A stretch of 7,157 nt of DNA from NCBI GenBank assembly GCA_012719335.1, contig JAAYAO010000321.1:1-7157 (forward strand), given 5' to 3'. Within the stretch, counting starts at the first letter, position 1. Each line of letters starts with the position of its first letter. The translations under genes were made by a program, and so were the position numbers. Source of the DNA: Propionibacterium sp. (GTDB taxonomy: Bacteria; Actinomycetota; Actinomycetes; Propionibacteriales; Propionibacteriaceae). Below, piece after piece: positions 4,705-7,157 of the stretch. Under the pieces are notes generated by a model. It saw only the letters and a program-made list of their open reading frames with translations, searched no databases and was not told where the DNA came from.

Positions 4705-5154
4705 ATGAAGCTCATTCTGACTGCTGCTGTCGACAATCTCGGCATCGCCGGCGACGTCGTGGAGGTCAAGGACGGCTACGGCCGCAACTACCTGCTGCCG
4801 CGCAACTACGCCATCCGCTGGACCCGCGGTGCGGAGAAGCAGATCGAGGGCATCAAGCGTGCCCGCGATGCTCGCGACATCCGCAACCAGGACCACGCCG
4901 AGGAGATTCGCACCCAGCTCGAGGGGCTGTCGGTGTCGGTTGCCGCCAATGCCGGCGCCGAGGGCAAGCTGTTCGGCGCGGTGACCGCGGCCGACGTCGC
5001 CCAGGCGGTGAAGAAGGCCGGCGGCCCGAACATCGACCGTCGCTCGGTGGAGATCACCAAGCCGATCAAGACCGTTGGTAGCCACATCGTCGGCGTCAAG
5101 CTGCACGAAGCGGTGACCGCGCACTTCCCGGTCGAGGTCACGGCCAAGTCCTGA
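4705..5154 (+). CDS. rplI: 50S ribosomal protein bL9, 149 aa
   Basis: L9 binds 23S rRNA near the L1 stalk through its N-terminal domain and reaches out from the ribosome with a second globular domain, helping to keep reading frame. The N-terminal RNA-binding domain is MKLILTAAVDNLGIAGDVVE with DGYGRNYLLPRNYAI (residues 23-37). A long charged connecting helix (about 41-75) follows. The C-terminal domain carries GKLFGAVTAADVAQAV (88-103) and IKTVGSHIVGVKLHEAV (122-138). The length is exactly as expected for the family. AAAGGA (4690-4695) lies 9 nt before ATG 4705. It is the last gene of the operon, and a strong terminator hairpin starts 34 nt after its stop. Confidence 0.98.
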   Translation: MKLILTAAVDNLGIAGDVVEVKDGYGRNYLLPRNYAIRWTRGAEKQIEGIKRARDARDIRNQDHAEEIRTQLEGLSVSVAANAGAEGKLFGAVTAADVAQAVKKAGGPNIDRRSVEITKPIKTVGSHIVGVKLHEAVTAHFPVEVTAKS

Positions 5155-5188
5155 CCTCCGGGCGCTCCGGCGTCCGAATGAATGCATC

Positions 5189-5226
5189 TGCGGGCCGTCC
5201 CAGTCATGGGGCGGCCCGCATTGCTT
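5189..5226 (+). terminator. Terminator of the rpsF-ssb-rpsR-rplI operon
   Basis: TGCGGGCCGTCCC (5189-5201) pairs with GGGGCGGCCCGCA (5208-5220) in a 13-bp stem with one G:U pair and a 6-nt loop, followed by the modest T run TTGCTTT. It closes the operon. Confidence 0.85.
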
Positions 5227-5291
5227 TCGCCCCACTGAGCAACCCGGTCAGGTGCGCTGCCCTGCCCTTGAGCCGGGCACTCCGTTCCGCA

Positions 5292-5497
5292 GGTTGAGCC
5301 GGAGGCGCAGCGGCCGAGTTGAGATCCGTTGAGCCGGACGAGCTGTGTCTCATCTGGATTCGCATGGTGGTTGGGCTGTGGGTCCTGATTCGCTGGTTGA
5401 GCCGGAGGCGTAGCGGCCGAGTTGAGATCCGTTGAGCCGGACGAGCTGTGTCTCATCTGGATTCGCATGGTGGTTGGGTTGTGGGCCCTGATCCGCT
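5292..5497. repeat. Two tandem copies of a 103-bp unit
   Basis: Copy 1 is 5292-5394 and copy 2 is 5395-5497, each beginning GGTTGAGCCGGAGGCG. They differ at four of 103 positions (unit positions 17, 85, 92, 99), and all four are C/T transitions. Each unit carries GTTGAGCCGGA twice (unit positions 2-12 and 38-48). The start of a third unit at 5498 diverges after 12 bases into the hairpin element. The length is not a multiple of three, and it is not a CRISPR array. A recent duplication is inferred from 96% identity. Confidence 0.95.
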
Positions 5498-5532
5498 GGT
5501 TGAGCCGGACGCGCGGCGTCCGAGTCGAAACC
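5498..5532. repeat. 35-nt hairpin element, copy A (GGTTGAG...TCGAAACC)
   Basis: GGTT (5498-5501) and AACC (5529-5532) form an outer stem. CGGACGC (5506-5512) and GCGTCCG (5516-5522) form a perfect inner stem with a GCG loop. The two are joined by the unpaired stretches GAGC and AGTCGA. The copy at 6967-7001 has the same length, ends and layout but a different inner stem. Sequences of this type are, from general familiarity, common between genes in several actinomycete genomes. It lies 40 bp from the MATE stop codon. Confidence 0.8.
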
Positions 5533-5552
5533 CGCCGAGCCCGCATCGCAAT

Positions 5553-5569
5553 CCCCGCCCCCCGGGGGG
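5553..5569 (-). terminator. Possible weak terminator of the MATE gene (C6G6 palindrome)
   Basis: Two bases after the MATE stop, read on the minus strand, comes CCCCCCGGGGGG (5569 to 5558) followed by CGGGGATTG. TCCCC can pair with GGGGA over the G-rich centre. There is no T run, so termination here is uncertain; the hairpin element 26 bp further on may contribute. Confidence 0.3.
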
Positions 5570-5571
5570 AC

Positions 5572-6888
5572 TCATTCCCCGAGCCGCATCCAGGTCGTCC
5601 CGCGTTGGCGCAGCACCAAGGTGATCATCCGGGCCAGGATCGATACCCCGTAGGCCACCCACAGCCAGGTGAGACCGAGCTCGTAGTGCCACACCACCCA
5701 GGCGGCGGGGGCGTAGACCGCGGTCACGATCAACCCGACCAGGCCGAGGTACTTCGCGTCCCCGGCGCCGATCAGCACCCCGTCCAGTACGAACACCACC
5801 CCGCCGATCGGAATGATCAGCGCCAGCACCACCAACACCGACATCAACAACTGCTGCACCTCGGTGTCGGGGGTGAAGAATCTGGCCACCGGGCGCCGCA
5901 CCAACACCAACAGGGCCCCCACCAGCACCGCCGATCCGGCGCCCCACAGCATCACCCGTCGGGTCACCGCCCGTGCGCCATCGGCATCGCCGGCCCCGAG
6001 CCGGTGCCCGATCAGTGCCTGGGCGGCGATCGCGAACGCGTCCAGGACGAAGGCCATCGTGTTCCACAGGGTGTTCGCCACCTGATGAGCGGCCAGGCCG
6101 ATCGCGCCGGTGGTGGCCGCGGTGGCGGTGGTGATGGTGATGTTGATCTGCAGGGCTGCCGCCCGCAGGATCAGCCAACTGCTCGATCGGGCCGCCTCGG
6201 CCACTCCGCGCGGACGAATCGCGATCGAGGCGGACTCCTGTCGGGCGCCGCGCAGCAGCACCAGCGCCAGGGTGAGGCCACCGCCGGTGGCGGCGATCGC
6301 CGTGCCCAGTGCAGCGCCGGGCAGGCCGAGGCGCAGCCCGTAGACGAAGGTCAGGGTCAGGGCGATGTTGGTCAGGTTCACCCCGATCGCCACCGCCAGA
6401 GGGGTGCGGGTGTTCTGCAGGCCGCGGAGCACTCCGGTTGCGGCCAGGGTCACCAGCAGGCCGGGAAAGGCGAAGGCGGTGATGCGCAGGTAGCTCCACG
6501 CGGCGTCCTGCACCTCCGGTGGGGCCTGATACCAGCCGAGGACGGTTCGTCCCAGTAGGGAGACCAGCACCACGATGCCGGCAGCGACCGCCAAACCCAG
6601 CACCATCCCGTCGATGCCACCCTCGATCGCGCGCCGCCGGTCACCCGCCCCGAGCCGCCGGGCCACCGTCGCGGTGGTGCCGTAAGCCAGGAACACCGAC
6701 AGGCCCAGCAAGACCCCCATCACATTGGAAGCCAGCGACAGGCCGGCCAGTTCGGTGGTGCCCAGGTGCCCCACGATCGCCGAGTCGGCCACCACCAGCA
6801 GCGGTTCGGTGATCAGGGTCGCCAACGCCGGCAGCGCAAGGGCGAAGATCTCCCGGTCCAGACGACGGGAAGCGGGCTGACGGGTCAC
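5572..6888 (-). CDS. dinF: MATE-family efflux transporter, DinF type, 438 aa
   Basis: This inner-membrane antiporter probably exports organic cations or toxic metabolites driven by H+ or Na+; its substrate cannot be read from sequence. About twelve hydrophobic segments are visible, beginning at residues 13-35. TM1 ends in LVVADSAIVGHLG (31-43) with an acidic Asp35 placed like the proton-coupling Asp of DinF-type MATEs. The two halves repeat the same loop: RRLGAGDRRRA (77-87) and HRLGAGDADGA (295-305). GVLRGLQNTRTP (152-163) and LAAHQVANTLWNTMAF (265-280) are further family motifs. The start is GTG 6888, forced by an in-frame stop three codons upstream. It is convergent with the rpsF operon, and the same gene order occurs in Streptomyces between rplI and dnaB. 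The family is secure; the symbol is by resemblance only. Confidence 0.93.
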   Translation of the reverse strand: MTRQPASRRLDREIFALALPALATLITEPLLVVADSAIVGHLGTTELAGLSLASNVMGVLLGLSVFLAYGTTATVARRLGAGDRRRAIEGGIDGMVLGLAVAAGIVVLVSLLGRTVLGWYQAPPEVQDAAWSYLRITAFAFPGLLVTLAATGVLRGLQNTRTPLAVAIGVNLTNIALTLTFVYGLRLGLPGAALGTAIAATGGGLTLALVLLRGARQESASIAIRPRGVAEAARSSSWLILRAAALQINITITTATAATTGAIGLAAHQVANTLWNTMAFVLDAFAIAAQALIGHRLGAGDADGARAVTRRVMLWGAGSAVLVGALLVLVRRPVARFFTPDTEVQQLLMSVLVVLALIIPIGGVVFVLDGVLIGAGDAKYLGLVGLIVTAVYAPAAWVVWHYELGLTWLWVAYGVSILARMITLVLRQRGTTWMRLGE

Positions 6889-6896
6889 AACCGGTC

Positions 6897-6902
6897 ACCA
6901 TA
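6897..6902 (-). promoter_or_regulatory. Candidate -10 box for a leaderless MATE transcript
   Basis: TATGGT (6902 to 6897 on the minus strand) fits TANNNT and ends 8 nt before the GTG start codon, the spacing seen in leaderless actinobacterial genes. No good -35 box was found. The alternative is that GGTGA within the same bases (6899 to 6895) acts as a weak ribosome site for a longer mRNA. Confidence 0.4.
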
Positions 6903-6966
6903 CGCCGCCGCCGACGCCTATGACTGAATCCTCAAGCATGGCGGTGAGCAAGAGCCCCAGTACGCC

Positions 6967-7001
6967 GGTTGAGCAGGACCCGTAGGGCCTGTGTCGAAAC
7001 C
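6967..7001. repeat. 35-nt hairpin element, copy B
   Basis: GGTT (6967-6970) and AACC (6998-7001) form the outer stem. CAGG-A-CCC (6974-6981) pairs with GGGCCTG (6985-6991) around GTA with one bulged A. It has the same length and the same ends (GGTTGAGC..., GTCGAAACC) as the copy at 5498-5532, but a different inner stem that is still self-complementary. This indicates that the hairpin itself is conserved. Confidence 0.8.
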
Positions 7002-7010
7002 ATCGGGACG

Positions 7011-7058
7011 TTGAGGGCGAAATCGCCCACGGTGCCCTCAAGGATGCAATCCGTGGGC
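7011..7058. other. Sequence able to form an H-type pseudoknot with two perfect 8-bp stems
   Basis: Stem 1: TTGAGGGC (7011-7018) with GCCCTCAA (7034-7041). Stem 2: GCCCACGG (7025-7032), inside loop 1, with CCGTGGGC (7051-7058). Connectors are 6, 1 and 9 nt, the layout of a classical H-type pseudoknot. GGGCG (7015-7019) and CGCCC (7024-7028) can form a competing small hairpin over AAAT. The complementary strand can fold likewise, so the transcribed strand is unknown. No promoter for it was recognised. Confidence 0.6.
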
Positions 7059-7069
7059 TCCAATCCGCC

Positions 7070-7128
7070 GGTTGAGCAGGGCCCGTCAGGGCCCGTGTCG
7101 CTTGTACTGAGCTTGTCGAAGTGAAACC
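7070..7128. repeat. Hairpin element, copy C, interrupted by 23 nt
   Basis: GGTTGAGCAG (7070-7079) to GTGTCG (7095-7100) matches copy B. The element's AAACC end resumes only at 7124-7128, after 23 inserted bases (7101-7123). The inner stem is GGGCCC (7079-7084) with GGGCCC (7089-7094) around GTCA. The insert contains TGAGCTTGTCGAAGTG, resembling another repeat motif often seen between actinomycete genes. Without the insert the copy would be 36 nt. Confidence 0.75.
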
Positions 7129-7157
7129 AGCGGACAGCCAGGCCAACTCGACCACCA

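Larger units (their letters stand above)
5227..5571. other. Non-coding stretch between rplI terminator and the convergent MATE gene
   Basis: No gene is supported. The first 65 bp contain a single repeat-like remnant (TTGAGCCGGGCACTCCG near 5269). The remainder is the 103-bp tandem repeat, one hairpin element and a C6G6 palindrome, each listed separately. Confidence 0.7.
6889..7157. other. Non-coding tract upstream of the MATE gene
   Basis: There is no convincing gene. An open minus-strand frame across it is composed of repeat sequence and has no family resemblance. The tract holds two hairpin elements with a pseudoknot-forming sequence between them. The last 29 bp contain CAACTCGACC, possibly the start of a further repeat continuing outside. 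Confidence 0.7.

Noticed and set aside
1181..5213. The 13-mer CAGTCATGGGGCG at both 1181-1193 and 5201-5213
   Set aside because: One shared 13-mer is expected by chance in a 7-kb GC-rich sequence, and at 5201 it is explained by the terminator hairpin.
5292..5532. CRISPR array
   Set aside because: There are two contiguous 103-bp units without unique spacers, and no cas genes nearby.
5422..6558. A 378-codon open frame on the plus strand
   Set aside because: It is antisense to the MATE gene and enters from the tandem repeat. The Gln/His/Gly-rich product looks like a shadow and has no ribosome site.
6895..7155. An 86-codon frame on the minus strand upstream of the MATE gene
   Set aside because: It is built from the repeat elements and the pseudoknot sequence, and no protein family is recognisable.

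Overview
This is a GC-rich window with strongly G/C-biased third codon positions and mostly good Shine-Dalgarno sites. It comes from an actinomycete (Actinomycetota) chromosome. The marker is the conserved block rpsF-ssb-rpsR-rplI followed by a convergent MATE transporter gene, an order known from Streptomyces, where dnaB comes next; dnaB is therefore predicted beyond the right edge. A cysteine-free S18 and GGTTGAG...TCGAAACC-type intergenic repeats suggest a member of Propionibacteriales or a related group rather than Streptomyces or Mycobacterium. That placement is only an inference.

Left part (1-1198). A thiolase gene (acetyl-CoA acetyltransferase) runs leftward and is cut by the window edge. 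It diverges from a small flavin/PNPOx-fold protein gene. The 168 bp between them hold a good candidate thiolase promoter overlapped by an inverted repeat, and a second hairpin. A 118 bp gap after the PNPOx gene holds nested inverted repeats and separates it from a convergent gene.

Redox part (1199-3208). An FprA/adrenodoxin-reductase-type ferredoxin-NADP+ reductase gene (leftward) diverges from a thioredoxin gene (rightward). The thioredoxin promoter region contains GGGAAT-N18-GTT, which matches the known thiol-stress sigma factor (SigR/SigH) consensus, plus a TTGACA-type promoter overlapped by an inverted repeat. The thioredoxin gene ends in a clear intrinsic terminator.

Ribosomal/replication operon (3209-5226). 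A striking 19-bp inverted repeat lies first, then a candidate promoter, a roughly 94-nt leader with two hairpins, and rpsF, ssb, rpsR and rplI. The rpsF-ssb gap holds a strong 14-bp hairpin with an alternative pairing that reaches the ssb Shine-Dalgarno site. The operon ends at a 13-bp terminator hairpin. The products are two small-subunit proteins that bind as a pair (S6, S18), single-stranded DNA-binding protein, and large-subunit protein L9.

Right part (5227-7157). A 103-bp tandem repeat leads into a compact 35-nt hairpin element. A leftward DinF-type MATE exporter gene follows, probably with a leaderless mRNA. Beyond it is a 269-bp non-coding tract holding two more copies of the hairpin element, one of them interrupted by 23 nt. 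Between those copies is a sequence able to form an H-type pseudoknot with two perfect 8-bp stems. No mobile-element gene, tRNA, rRNA or CRISPR array was seen.
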